A stretch of 61,960 nucleotides of DNA, taken from contig JBBCJM010000134.1 in the NCBI GenBank assembly GCA_037190175.1, positions 1 through 61,960 on the forward strand, written 5' to 3'. Under the pieces are notes generated by a model that ran no database searches, had not been told where the DNA came from, and worked only from the letters and a program-made list of their open reading frames with translations. Positions 25,063-32,652 of the stretch are shown here, one piece after another (position 1 is the first letter of the stretch; the number at the start of each line of letters is the position of its first letter). Both the position numbers and the translations under genes were made by a program. The DNA is from JBBCJM01 sp037190175 (GTDB lineage Bacteria > Pseudomonadota > Alphaproteobacteria > Rhodobacterales > Rhodobacteraceae).

Positions 25063-25563
25063 TCAGGCGCGGAAGCCCACGAAGTCCAGGAACTCGCCCA
25101 TCGCGCGCAGCCAGAGCGACATGCCCGCCTCCATCGCGTCGCGGCTGACCCCGCCGGTCATCGAGGTCAGCTGCTTCAGCCGCACCGCGCCGTTGTCGGC
25201 GATATAGGCCTGGCCCACGGTCTTGTTGGCGTTCCATTCGTTCAGCTTCTCCAGCCCCACGGGCCGGTCCAGCCGCAGGCTGACGATGTACTGGATCGAG
25301 CGGCAGTCGCGGCCCTCGGCGCAGCCGTAGAACAGGATGTCCCAGTTCACCCCCTCGCCCGCGGTGCGGATGATCGGGTTGCCGGTGGACTGGCTGGTCT
25401 CGACCTGGGCGCGATAGCCCATGTCGCGCAGCACCTGGGCGATTCCCTCGGGGTTGTTGGCGTCGATCAGCAGTTGCGCGCGGGCGGCCTGCGGGGCGAA
25501 GGCGGCCAGGGCGATGATCGCCAGCGCCAGCGGAAGGGCACGAAGCCGGTAGGGGATGGTCAT
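25063..25563 (-). CDS. YbjN-domain secreted protein
   Basis: A 166-residue protein with a Sec signal peptide (cleavage near AARA-Q at about residue 29) and then a YbjN-like domain: DANNPEGIAQVLRDMGYRAQ at the start, a two-Cys strand FYGCAEGRDCRSIQY, and LDRPVGLEKLNEWNANKTVG. The two cysteines, six residues apart, may form a disulfide. ATG 25563 is preferred over a GTG nine bases upstream because AGAGG then has correct spacing. Function unknown; it is probably periplasmic. It converges with the phosphatase gene, with a gap of nine bases. Confidence 0.88.
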   Translation of the reverse strand: MTIPYRLRALPLALAIIALAAFAPQAARAQLLIDANNPEGIAQVLRDMGYRAQVETSQSTGNPIIRTAGEGVNWDILFYGCAEGRDCRSIQYIVSLRLDRPVGLEKLNEWNANKTVGQAYIADNGAVRLKQLTSMTGGVSRDAMEAGMSLWLRAMGEFLDFVGFRA

Positions 25564-25661
25564 GGAATGCACCTCTCGGAAAGCAGCGGTCGGGGTTTGT
25601 CGGCTCTAGGCTAGCACCCTCGCGTGACGGAACAAGTGACTTGCGCCGTCATCTTCGGCCG

Positions 25662-25676
25662 ATCACGGATCGTGAT
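25662..25676. promoter_or_regulatory. Small palindrome in a divergent intergenic region
   Basis: ATCACG-gat-CGTGAT forms a perfect six-base inverted repeat between the divergent ybjN-like and glutathione transferase genes. It has the size and symmetry of an operator half-site pair; no regulator is encoded nearby, so this is only a candidate. Confidence 0.3.
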
Positions 25677-25754
25677 GGCGGCCGTCACGCAGCGGCGTTT
25701 GCCGCGGGGGCGGCGGCGGGCTATCCCGGAGGGCAGGAACGGGGAGACAGCGCC

Positions 25755-26630
25755 ATGGACTATCGGCTCGCCATCGGGGACCGCGCCTATTCCAGCTGGT
25801 CGCTGCGCGGCTGGCTTCTGTTCGAGACCTCCGGCATCCCGGTGACGGTGCGCCGGGCGCGGCTCTATACCGAGGAACTGCCGGCGCTGCTGGCCGAATT
25901 CCCGCCGGCCCGCACCGTACCGGCGATGCGCACGCCGGAGGGGACGGTGGTGGCCGAGAGCCTGGCCATCGCCGAGGAACTGGCCAGCCGCCATCCCCGC
26001 GCCGGCATCTGGCCCGAGGAGCCGGCGGCGCGGGCGGCGGCGCGGATGCTGGCGGCCGAGATGCACGCGGGCTTCGCCCAGTTGCGCAGCCATTGCCCGA
26101 TGAACATCCGCGTCGCCTATGCCGAGACCGATGTGCGCCCGGCGGTGCAGGCGGATCTGGAGCGGCTGCAGGCGCTCTGGGCCTGGGCGCGGCAGGTCTC
26201 GGGCAGCACCGGGCCGTGGCTTTGCGGGGCCTGGTCGGCGGCGGATGCCTTCTTCGCCCCGGTGGCGACCCGGATCGCCACCTACAACCTGCCGGTGGAC
26301 GAGGCGGCGGCGGCCTATGTCGCGGCGCATCTGGGCCATCCCGCCTTCCGCCGCTGGCGGGCGATGGCGCTGGTCGACGGGCCGGACCAGCCCTTCTATG
26401 CCCGCGACTGGCCGACCCGCCCCTGGCCCGGCCCGCCGCCGCTGCCCGCCCGCGCGGTGGAGGGGGCCGAGGCCGAGAACGCCGCCTGCCCCTATTCGGG
26501 AAAGCCGGTCACCCACGCGCTGGAACTCGAGGGCCGCCGCTTCGGCTTCTGCAACGCCTTCTGCCGGGACAAGACGGTGGCCGACCCCGAAGCCTGGCCC
26601 GCCTTCATGAAGCTGCGCGCGGGGGGCTGA
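25755..26630 (+). CDS. Glutathione S-transferase with C-terminal YHS/TRASH-like cysteine domain
   Basis: 291 residues. The N-terminal thioredoxin-like domain (YRLAIGDRAYSSWSLRGWLL, then RTVPAMRTPEGTVVAESLAI with the glutathione-contacting E-S pair) and the following helical domain (GPWLCGAWSAADAFFAPV) are GST-like. After a Pro-rich linker the last 47 residues form a separate module with C245, C266 and C270 (CPYSGKPVTH...FGFCNAFCRDKTVADPEAW), reminiscent of YHS/TRASH metal-binding treble clefs. A metal or redox role for the tail is an inference. The gene is followed by a dispersed repeat. Confidence 0.87.
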   Translation: MDYRLAIGDRAYSSWSLRGWLLFETSGIPVTVRRARLYTEELPALLAEFPPARTVPAMRTPEGTVVAESLAIAEELASRHPRAGIWPEEPAARAAARMLAAEMHAGFAQLRSHCPMNIRVAYAETDVRPAVQADLERLQALWAWARQVSGSTGPWLCGAWSAADAFFAPVATRIATYNLPVDEAAAAYVAAHLGHPAFRRWRAMALVDGPDQPFYARDWPTRPWPGPPPLPARAVEGAEAENAACPYSGKPVTHALELEGRRFGFCNAFCRDKTVADPEAWPAFMKLRAGG

Positions 26631-26664
26631 GGCGGGGGCCTCTGGCGTTGCACCGGTGGCAGCC

Positions 26665-26802
26665 CCGGGGGTTTCACACCCCCGGACCCCCGTGGGATAC
26701 TTAAGACACCAAAGAAAGCCATTTGGGGTCCTTCGCTCCACAAGGCAGCTTTCTTTGGTATCCCAAATATCCCGGGGGGTCCGGGGGGCTGGCCCCCCGG
26801 CG
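26665..26802. repeat. Dispersed GC-rich hairpin repeat, copy C
   Basis: It starts with a hairpin CCGGGGGT-TTCAC-ACCCCCGG, then a left arm (GGGATACTTAAGACACCAAA type, about 26694-26719) inverted with a right arm at about 26748-26775 (GCTTTCTTTGGTATCCCAAA), and ends in the CCGGGGGG/CCCCCCGG hairpin. The stem sequence differs from copy A but keeps complementarity. It lies between the glutathione transferase and comM, both on the plus strand. Confidence 0.82.
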
Positions 26803-26912
26803 CTCTCCACCGGCACCACGCCGGACGTGGGTTTTCCCGCCTGCCGTTTACCCTTCCTCACCCAGTCCGCCCTAGCCCTTGGCGTTAACGAAGGTAAACG
26901 GGGCGGCGGGGG

Positions 26913-28427
26913 ATGGTGGCGCGGGCCTTCACGGTGGCCTTCGAGGGGGTCGAGGCCCGGATGGTCGAGGTGCAATGCGCGCTCAGCCCCGGCCAGCCCG
27001 CCTTCGGCGTCGTGGGCCTGCCCGACAAGGCGGTCAGCGAGGCGAAGGAGCGGGTGCGCTCGGCGCTCTCTTCCATGTCGATCGCGCTGCCGGCCAAGCG
27101 CATCACCATCAACCTCGCCCCCGCCGACCTGCCCAAGGAGGGCTCGCATTTCGACCTGCCCATCGCGCTGTCGCTCCTGGCCGCGCTGGGCATCATCCCG
27201 CAGGACGAGGTGGCGCGGGTGGTGGCGCTGGGAGAGCTGTCGCTCGACGGCCGGCTGCTGCCCGTGGCCGGGGTGCTGCCCGCGGCCATGGCGGCGGCGG
27301 ACGACGACCGGGCGCTGCTTTGCCCGCAGGGCTGCGGGGCCGAGGCCGCCTGGGTGGATGCCGCCGAGGTGCTGGCCGCGGCCTCGCTGGACGAGGTGAT
27401 CGGCCACTACACCGGCCGCGCCCTCCTCTCCCCGGCCCGGGCCGGCGAGGTGGAGGCCGCGCCCGCGACCCGGGATCTGGCCGACGTGAAGGGGCAGGAG
27501 CGCGCCAAGCGCGCGCTGGAGATCGCCGCGGCCGGCCGGCATCACATGCTGCTGGTCGGGCCCCCCGGTTCGGGCAAGTCGATGCTGGCCGCGCGGCTGC
27601 CCGGCATCCTGCCGCCGCTGTCGCCGGTGGAGGCCTTGGAGACCTCGATGATCCGCTCGCTGGCCGGGCTGATGAACGAAGGGGGCATCAGCCGGGTGCG
27701 GCCCTTCTGCGAGCCGCATCATACCGCCTCCATGGCCGCCATCGTGGGCGGCGGCAAGGGGGCGCGGCCCGGGCAGATCAGTCTCGCCCACAACGGGGTG
27801 CTGTTCCTGGACGAGTTCCCCGAATTCCCCCGCGCGGTGCTGGAGACGCTGCGCCAGCCGATCGAGACCGGCGAGGTGGTGGTGGCGCGGGCCAATGCGC
27901 ATGTCCGCTATCCCTGCCGGTTCCTGCTGGTGGCGGCGGCGAACCCCTGCCGCTGCGGCTTCATGACCGACCCGGCCCGCGCCTGCGCGCGGGTGCCGGT
28001 GTGTGGCGAGGATTACCTGGGCCGCATCTCGGGCCCCCTGCTCGACCGTTTCGACCTGCGGGTGGAGGTGCCCCCCGTGGCCTGGCGCGACCTCGACCTG
28101 CCGGCTTCGGGGGAAAGCTCGGCGGTGGTGGCCGCCCGGGTGGCCCGGGCCCGCAAGCGGCAGGAGGCCCGGTTCGCCGATCACCCCGGCCTGCGCACCA
28201 ATGCCGAGGCCGAGGGGCGGCTGCTGGAGGAGATCGCCACGCCGGATGCCGAGGGGCGCGAACTGCTGGCCCGGGCCGCCGACCGTTTCGGCCTGACCGC
28301 GCGGGGCTACCACCGGGTGCTGCGGGTGGCGCGCACCATCGCCGACCTCGATGGGTCCGAGGCGGTCTGCCGCCCGCATGTGGCCGAGGCGATCAGCTAT
28401 CGGCTGACCTTCGGGCCGAAGCGGTAG
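26913..28427 (+). CDS. comM: YifB/ComM family Mg-chelatase-like AAA+ ATPase
   Basis: Hexameric AAA+ protein; ComM homologues promote branch migration during natural transformation. The 504 residues contain the N-terminal ChlI-like domain (VGLPDKAVSEAKERVRSAL, ITINLAPADLPKEGSHFDLP), Walker A LLVGPPGSGKSMLA near residue 215, Walker B VLFLDEFPEF, and the cysteine-rich AANPCRCGFMTDPARACAC-like finger (C-R-C...C...C). ATG 26913 follows GGGGG. Its stop codon abuts the stop of the convergent hydratase gene with no gap. Confidence 0.94.
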   Translation: MVARAFTVAFEGVEARMVEVQCALSPGQPAFGVVGLPDKAVSEAKERVRSALSSMSIALPAKRITINLAPADLPKEGSHFDLPIALSLLAALGIIPQDEVARVVALGELSLDGRLLPVAGVLPAAMAAADDDRALLCPQGCGAEAAWVDAAEVLAAASLDEVIGHYTGRALLSPARAGEVEAAPATRDLADVKGQERAKRALEIAAAGRHHMLLVGPPGSGKSMLAARLPGILPPLSPVEALETSMIRSLAGLMNEGGISRVRPFCEPHHTASMAAIVGGGKGARPGQISLAHNGVLFLDEFPEFPRAVLETLRQPIETGEVVVARANAHVRYPCRFLLVAAANPCRCGFMTDPARACARVPVCGEDYLGRISGPLLDRFDLRVEVPPVAWRDLDLPASGESSAVVAARVARARKRQEARFADHPGLRTNAEAEGRLLEEIATPDAEGRELLARAADRFGLTARGYHRVLRVARTIADLDGSEAVCRPHVAEAISYRLTFGPKR

Positions 28428-29231
28428 CTATCGCCCCTTCCACACCGGGTCGCGCTTCTCGGCGAAGGCGCGGGCGCCTTCCAGCTGGTCCTCGCTGGAA
28501 TAGAGCCGGTCGATGCTGGGGAACTGCCGCCGGGTGATCCGGTTCAGCGCGTCCTGGAAGCGCATTCCTTCCGCCTCGCGCACCACCTCCTTGATCGCGG
28601 CCTGGACCAGCGGCGGGCCGGAGGCGAGCAGGCGGGCGAGGTCCCAGGCCTTGGGCAGCAGGTCCTGCGCCGTGGTGATCTCGCGCAGCAGGCCCCAGCG
28701 CAGCGCCTCTTCCGCGTCGAACCAGCGCCCGGTCAGCAGCAGGTCCATGGCGACGTGATAGGGAATGCGGCGGGGCAGTTTCAGGCTGGCGGCGTCGGCG
28801 ATGGTGCCCGAGCGGATCTCGGGCAGGGCGAAGCTGGCCTTGGCCGAGGCCAGGATCAGGTCGCAGGAGAGCGCGAGTTCCAGCCCGCCCCCGCAGCAGA
28901 TGCCGTTCACGGCCGCGATCACCGGCTTGTTCAGGTGCGGCAGTTCCTGCAAGCCGCCGAAGCCGCCCACGCCATAGTCGCCATCGACCGCATCGCCTTC
29001 CGCCGCCGCCTTCAGATCCCAGCCGGGGCAGAAGAACTTCTCCCCCTCCGCCCGCAGGATGGCCACCCGCAGCGTGTCGTCGTCGCGGAAGGCGCGGAAG
29101 GCCAGGCCCATGATCCGGCTGGTGGCCAGGTCGATGGCATTGGCCTTGGGCCGGTCCAGCGTGACCTCCAGGATGGCGCCCTCGCGGCGGGTGCGGATCG
29201 GGCCGTCGCTCAGCATGGTCATCTCAGGCAT
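28428..29231 (-). CDS. Enoyl-CoA hydratase/isomerase family, probable crotonobetainyl-CoA hydratase
   Basis: Crotonase-fold enzyme, 267 residues. The CoA-binding/oxyanion segments CPGWDLKAAAEG and GICCGGGLELALSCDLILAS are seen, followed by FALPEIRSGTIADAASLKLPR, close to the CaiD subgroup, whose catalytic acids sit in this stretch. It is the last gene of the seven-gene operon and would hydrate crotonobetainyl-CoA to carnitinyl-CoA. ATG 29231 overlaps the upstream stop by eight bases; ATG 29222 is an alternative. The substrate is inferred from context. Confidence 0.85.
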   Translation of the reverse strand: MPEMTMLSDGPIRTRREGAILEVTLDRPKANAIDLATSRIMGLAFRAFRDDDTLRVAILRAEGEKFFCPGWDLKAAAEGDAVDGDYGVGGFGGLQELPHLNKPVIAAVNGICCGGGLELALSCDLILASAKASFALPEIRSGTIADAASLKLPRRIPYHVAMDLLLTGRWFDAEEALRWGLLREITTAQDLLPKAWDLARLLASGPPLVQAAIKEVVREAEGMRFQDALNRITRRQFPSIDRLYSSEDQLEGARAFAEKRDPVWKGR

Positions 29232-31209
29232 CGGCCACCTCCATCAGCACATCCACCGCCACCGCGCCCTTTTCGCGCAGGATCAGCGGGTTGACCTCGA
29301 TCTCGATCAGGCCCGGGTCTTCGGCCATCGCCCCCTGCAGGGCCAGCACCGTCTCAATGGCCGCCTGCGTGTCGGCCCGGGGCCGGCCGCGATAGCCGTC
29401 GAGCAGGGGCCAGAGTTTCAACCGGCGCAAGGCGGCCGCGATCTCGGCGGCGGTGATGGGCGCGATCAGGGTGACGGTATCGGCGATCAGTTCCGCCGTC
29501 ACCCCCCCGATCCCCAGCGTCACCGTGACCCCATAGACCGGATCGCGGCGCAGGCCGGCCAGCAGTTCGGCCACCCCGCCCGCCACCATCTCCTCCACCA
29601 GATAGCCGGTGGCGCCGGGCATCTCGGCCTGCCCGTCCAGCGTCGTCAGCCCCAGCCGCACCGCCCCGGCTTCGGTCTTGTGCGCGAAGCCCAGCCCCTT
29701 CAGCGCGAAGGGTGGCGTCAGCGCCGAGGTGTCCAGCGCCAGCGTGGGCCCGCTGACCCCTTTCGGCACCGCGATCCCGAGGGCGGCCAGCCGCGCCTTG
29801 CCCTCGGCTTCGGAGAGCTTGCGGCCTTGGCCCGTGACGGGGGCCAGCGGCCGCCAGCCCGGGGCGGCGGCGGGCGCGCGGGCGGCGACCAGCGCCTCCA
29901 GCGCCGTCTCCAGCCCCATCAGCGGCACCACGCCCTCGGCCATCAGCCGCTCCCCCAGCGCCTCCTCCAGGTTCTCGGGCAGCGAGGCCACGGCGAAGGC
30001 GGGCCGTCCGGTGGCCGCCTGCGCCGCGCCGATGGCGTCCAGCGCGGGCTGGAACGAGGCCGGGTCGCAGCGGTCGGGGCGCGGCGGGTCGATGATGAAG
30101 AGGCCGGCGTCGTAGCCTTGCAGCATGGCCGAGAAGACCTCCGCCGTCCGCGGCCCGTCGCCCCAGATGAAGGTGTGGTAATCCAGCGGGTTGGCGATGG
30201 TCACCAAAGGCCCCAGCGTGGCCGACAGTTGGTCCTTCTGCGCCTGCGACGGCGGCTCCCACCGGATCGGGTGGCCGGCGGCCAGGTCGGCCACCAGCCC
30301 CGCCTCGCCGCCCGAGCAGGAGACCGAGCAGAGCCGCGGCCCCAGCCCCGGGCCGTGGACGTGGAAAATCTTCAGCGTCTCGACCAGCGCCGAGAGGGTC
30401 GCCACCTCCGCCACCCCGCATTGCCGCAGGAAGGCGGATGACGCCGCGCCGCCCCCGGCCAGCGAGGCGGTGTGCGAGGCCGCGGCGGCGCGGCTGGCCG
30501 GCGTCTTGCCCGACTTCACCGCCACGATCCCCTTGCCGGCCGCCCGCGCCGCCTCGGCCATGGCGGCGAAGGCCGGGGCGTCGGCGATCCCCTCGACATA
30601 GAGCCCCAGCGCGGTGACGCGCGGGTCGGCCAGCAGCGCGGCGGCCAGATCCGCCAGCCCCGTCTGCGCCGCATTGCCCAGGCAGGCGGCATAGGCGAGC
30701 GGCAGGGCGCGGGCCTGCATGGTGAGGTTGACCATGATGTTGGAGGACTGGCTGACGATGGCCACCCCCCGCCCAACCCGCCGCCCGCCGTGCTGGTCGG
30801 GCCAGAGCAGCGCGCCGTCGAGGTAGTTGATCACCCCGTAGCAGTTCGGCCCCAGGATCGGCATCTCCCCGGCCGCCGCCACCAGATCGGCCTGCAACCC
30901 CGCCTCCCCGGCCTCGGTCCAGCCGGCGGCGAAGCAGATCGCGCCGCCGGCTTCCCTCCGGGCCAGATCGCGCACCACCTCCAGCGTGGCATGGCGGTTC
31001 ACGCCGATGAAGGCGGCGTCGGGGGCCTGCGGGAGGGCGCCGATGGAGGCAAAGGCGGGCAGGCCGGCGATCTCGCGCTTCGTGGGATGCACCGGCCAGA
31101 CCGGGCCCCGGAACCCGATCCGGCGGCATTGTTCGATCACGTTCTCGGCCCAGACCGAGCCCAGCACGGCGATGGAACGCGGGCGCAGCAGGCGCGAGAG
31201 GTCCCTCAT
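29224..31209 (-). CDS. NDP-forming acyl-CoA synthetase (acetate--CoA ligase family)
   Basis: 661 residues with the full ADP-forming layout: a CoA-binding Rossmann domain at the N-terminus (LLRPRSIAVLGSVWAENVI), two succinyl-CoA-ligase-like domains (LGPNCYGVINYLDG, AIVSQSSNIMVNL, ASHTASLAGG with the probable phospho-His) and a C-terminal ATP-grasp (GYLVEEMVAGGVAELLAGL, EIEVNPLIL). In this operon it would activate gamma-butyrobetaine or a related trimethylammonium acid. That contrasts with the AMP-forming CaiC used in enterobacteria. It is coupled to the upstream SelW-like gene by ATGA. Confidence 0.87.
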   Translation of the reverse strand: MRDLSRLLRPRSIAVLGSVWAENVIEQCRRIGFRGPVWPVHPTKREIAGLPAFASIGALPQAPDAAFIGVNRHATLEVVRDLARREAGGAICFAAGWTEAGEAGLQADLVAAAGEMPILGPNCYGVINYLDGALLWPDQHGGRRVGRGVAIVSQSSNIMVNLTMQARALPLAYAACLGNAAQTGLADLAAALLADPRVTALGLYVEGIADAPAFAAMAEAARAAGKGIVAVKSGKTPASRAAAASHTASLAGGGAASSAFLRQCGVAEVATLSALVETLKIFHVHGPGLGPRLCSVSCSGGEAGLVADLAAGHPIRWEPPSQAQKDQLSATLGPLVTIANPLDYHTFIWGDGPRTAEVFSAMLQGYDAGLFIIDPPRPDRCDPASFQPALDAIGAAQAATGRPAFAVASLPENLEEALGERLMAEGVVPLMGLETALEALVAARAPAAAPGWRPLAPVTGQGRKLSEAEGKARLAALGIAVPKGVSGPTLALDTSALTPPFALKGLGFAHKTEAGAVRLGLTTLDGQAEMPGATGYLVEEMVAGGVAELLAGLRRDPVYGVTVTLGIGGVTAELIADTVTLIAPITAAEIAAALRRLKLWPLLDGYRGRPRADTQAAIETVLALQGAMAEDPGLIEIEVNPLILREKGAVAVDVLMEVADA

Positions 31210-31487
31210 CTGGGCGCCCGGTCGGCGTGGCCCAGGCCGCGGTCGGGCCAGGCATGGTCGCGCAGGCGCTGCTTCAGCGTCTTCGCGTCGGGAAAACCGC
31301 CGTCCTTTTTGCGGTTCCACAGGGTCGCGCCGTCCGCGGTGACGGTGAACACCCCGCCGGTGCCGGGGACCAGCGTGACCGAGCCCAGGTCCTGCCCGAA
31401 GGTCATGAGCAGTTCCTGCGCCATCCAGCCCGCGCGCAGCAGCCAGTTGCATTGCGTGCAATAGGTGATGGTGACCGCCGGCCGCAT
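31206..31487 (-). CDS. SelT/SelW/SelH family (Rdx) protein, Cys form
   Basis: A 93-residue thioredoxin-like protein starting VTITYCTQCNWLLRAGWMAQ. The redox motif CTQC stands where selenoprotein W has CxxU, so no selenocysteine is needed. Family features continue with LLMTFGQDLGSVTLVPGTGG and a GGFPDAKTLKQRLRDH C-terminus. It sits one base after the acyl-CoA dehydrogenase stop and overlaps the CoA ligase start, so it is firmly inside the operon. A redox or thiol role for the pathway enzymes is possible but unproven. Confidence 0.9.
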   Translation of the reverse strand: MRPAVTITYCTQCNWLLRAGWMAQELLMTFGQDLGSVTLVPGTGGVFTVTADGATLWNRKKDGGFPDAKTLKQRLRDHAWPDRGLGHADRAPR

Positions 31488-31488
31488 C

Positions 31489-32652
31489 CTATGCCCCCAA
31501 AGGCCGCAGGAGTTCGCGGCTGATGATGTGGCGCTGGATCTCGCTGGTGCCCTCCCAGATCCGCTCCACCCGGGCGTCGCGCCAGATGCGTTCCAAGGGC
31601 AGGTCGTCCATCAGCCCCATGCCGCCGTGGATCTGGATCGCCTCGTCGGCCACCATGGCCAGCACCTCGGTGGCCTTCAGCTTGGCCATCGACATGTCGG
31701 CCTCGGTGGCTATCCCCTGGTCATACTTCCAGGCCGCTTCCCAGGTTAGCAGGTTGGCGGCCTTTACCTCCATCGCCATGTCGGCCAGCTTGAAGCCGAT
31801 GCCCTGGAACCGGCCGATCTGCTGGCCGAACTGCCGGCGCTCGGCGGCGTAGGAAAGCGCATGGTCCAATGCGCGTTCGGCGCGGCCCAGGCAGGTGGCG
31901 GCGACCTGCAACCGGGTCGCCCCCAGCCAGGCATTGGCCACCTCGAAGCCCTTGTGCGGCTCGCCCAGAACGTTTTCGGCGGGCACCCGGCAGTTGTCGA
32001 ATTCCAGCACCGCGTTGGTATAGCCGCGGTGGCTGACGTTGCGGTAGCCCTCGCGCACCGTGAAGCCGGGGGTGCCCTTGTCGACGAAGAAGGCGGTGAT
32101 CAGCTTTTTCCGGCCCCGCGGGGTCTCCTCCTCGCCCGAGGCCATGAAGGCGATGGTGAAGCCGGCGATGTCGGCGTGGCTGATGAAATGCTTGGTGCCG
32201 TTCAGGATCCAGTCGCTGCCCTCCTGCCGGGCCGTGGCCTTCATCCCCCGCAGGTCGGAACCCGCGCCGGGTTCGGTCATCGCCAGGCAGTCCCAGGTCT
32301 CGCCCCGGATGCAGGGCATCAGATACCGTTCGCGCTGGTCCGGGGTGCCGGCCAGCAGGATGTTGGAGGGGCGCGCCACGCAGGTCCAGTGCAGGGCGTA
32401 ATTGGCCCGCCCGAGTTCCCTTTCGTAAAGCAGCCAGGTGAGGGTGTCGAGCCCCGCGCCCCCCACCTCCTCTGGCATGTTCGCCGCGTAAAGGCCTGCC
32501 GCCATGGCCTTTTTCTGGATCTCGGCGATCAGATCGGGGCGCAGCACGCCCGTTCGCTCCACCTCCTGCTCATGCGGGAAAAGTTCGGTTTCGACAAAGG
32601 CGCGGGTGGTCTCGACGATCAGCCGCTGCTCTTCGGTCAGCGCGAAATCCAT
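31489..32652 (-). CDS. Acyl-CoA dehydrogenase, probable gamma-butyrobetainyl-CoA dehydrogenase
   Basis: FAD flavoenzyme, 387 residues. It has FALTEEQRLIVETTRAFVE at the N-terminus, the flavin motif CLAMTEPGAGSDLRGMKATA, WILNGTKHFISHADIAGFT, and the C-terminal AIQIHGGMGLMDDLPLERIW and EGTSEIQRHIISREL. This is the standard ACAD architecture. In this operon it would oxidise gamma-butyrobetainyl-CoA to crotonobetainyl-CoA. ATG 32652 shares its base with the upstream stop (TGATG). Electrons would go to ETF, which is not encoded here. Confidence 0.88.
   Translation of the reverse strand: MDFALTEEQRLIVETTRAFVETELFPHEQEVERTGVLRPDLIAEIQKKAMAAGLYAANMPEEVGGAGLDTLTWLLYERELGRANYALHWTCVARPSNILLAGTPDQRERYLMPCIRGETWDCLAMTEPGAGSDLRGMKATARQEGSDWILNGTKHFISHADIAGFTIAFMASGEEETPRGRKKLITAFFVDKGTPGFTVREGYRNVSHRGYTNAVLEFDNCRVPAENVLGEPHKGFEVANAWLGATRLQVAATCLGRAERALDHALSYAAERRQFGQQIGRFQGIGFKLADMAMEVKAANLLTWEAAWKYDQGIATEADMSMAKLKATEVLAMVADEAIQIHGGMGLMDDLPLERIWRDARVERIWEGTSEIQRHIISRELLRPLGA

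Noticed and set aside
31460..31480. Selenocysteine usage in the SelW-like protein
   Set aside because: The motif is CTQC with ordinary Cys codons; there is no in-frame TGA and no need for a SECIS element.
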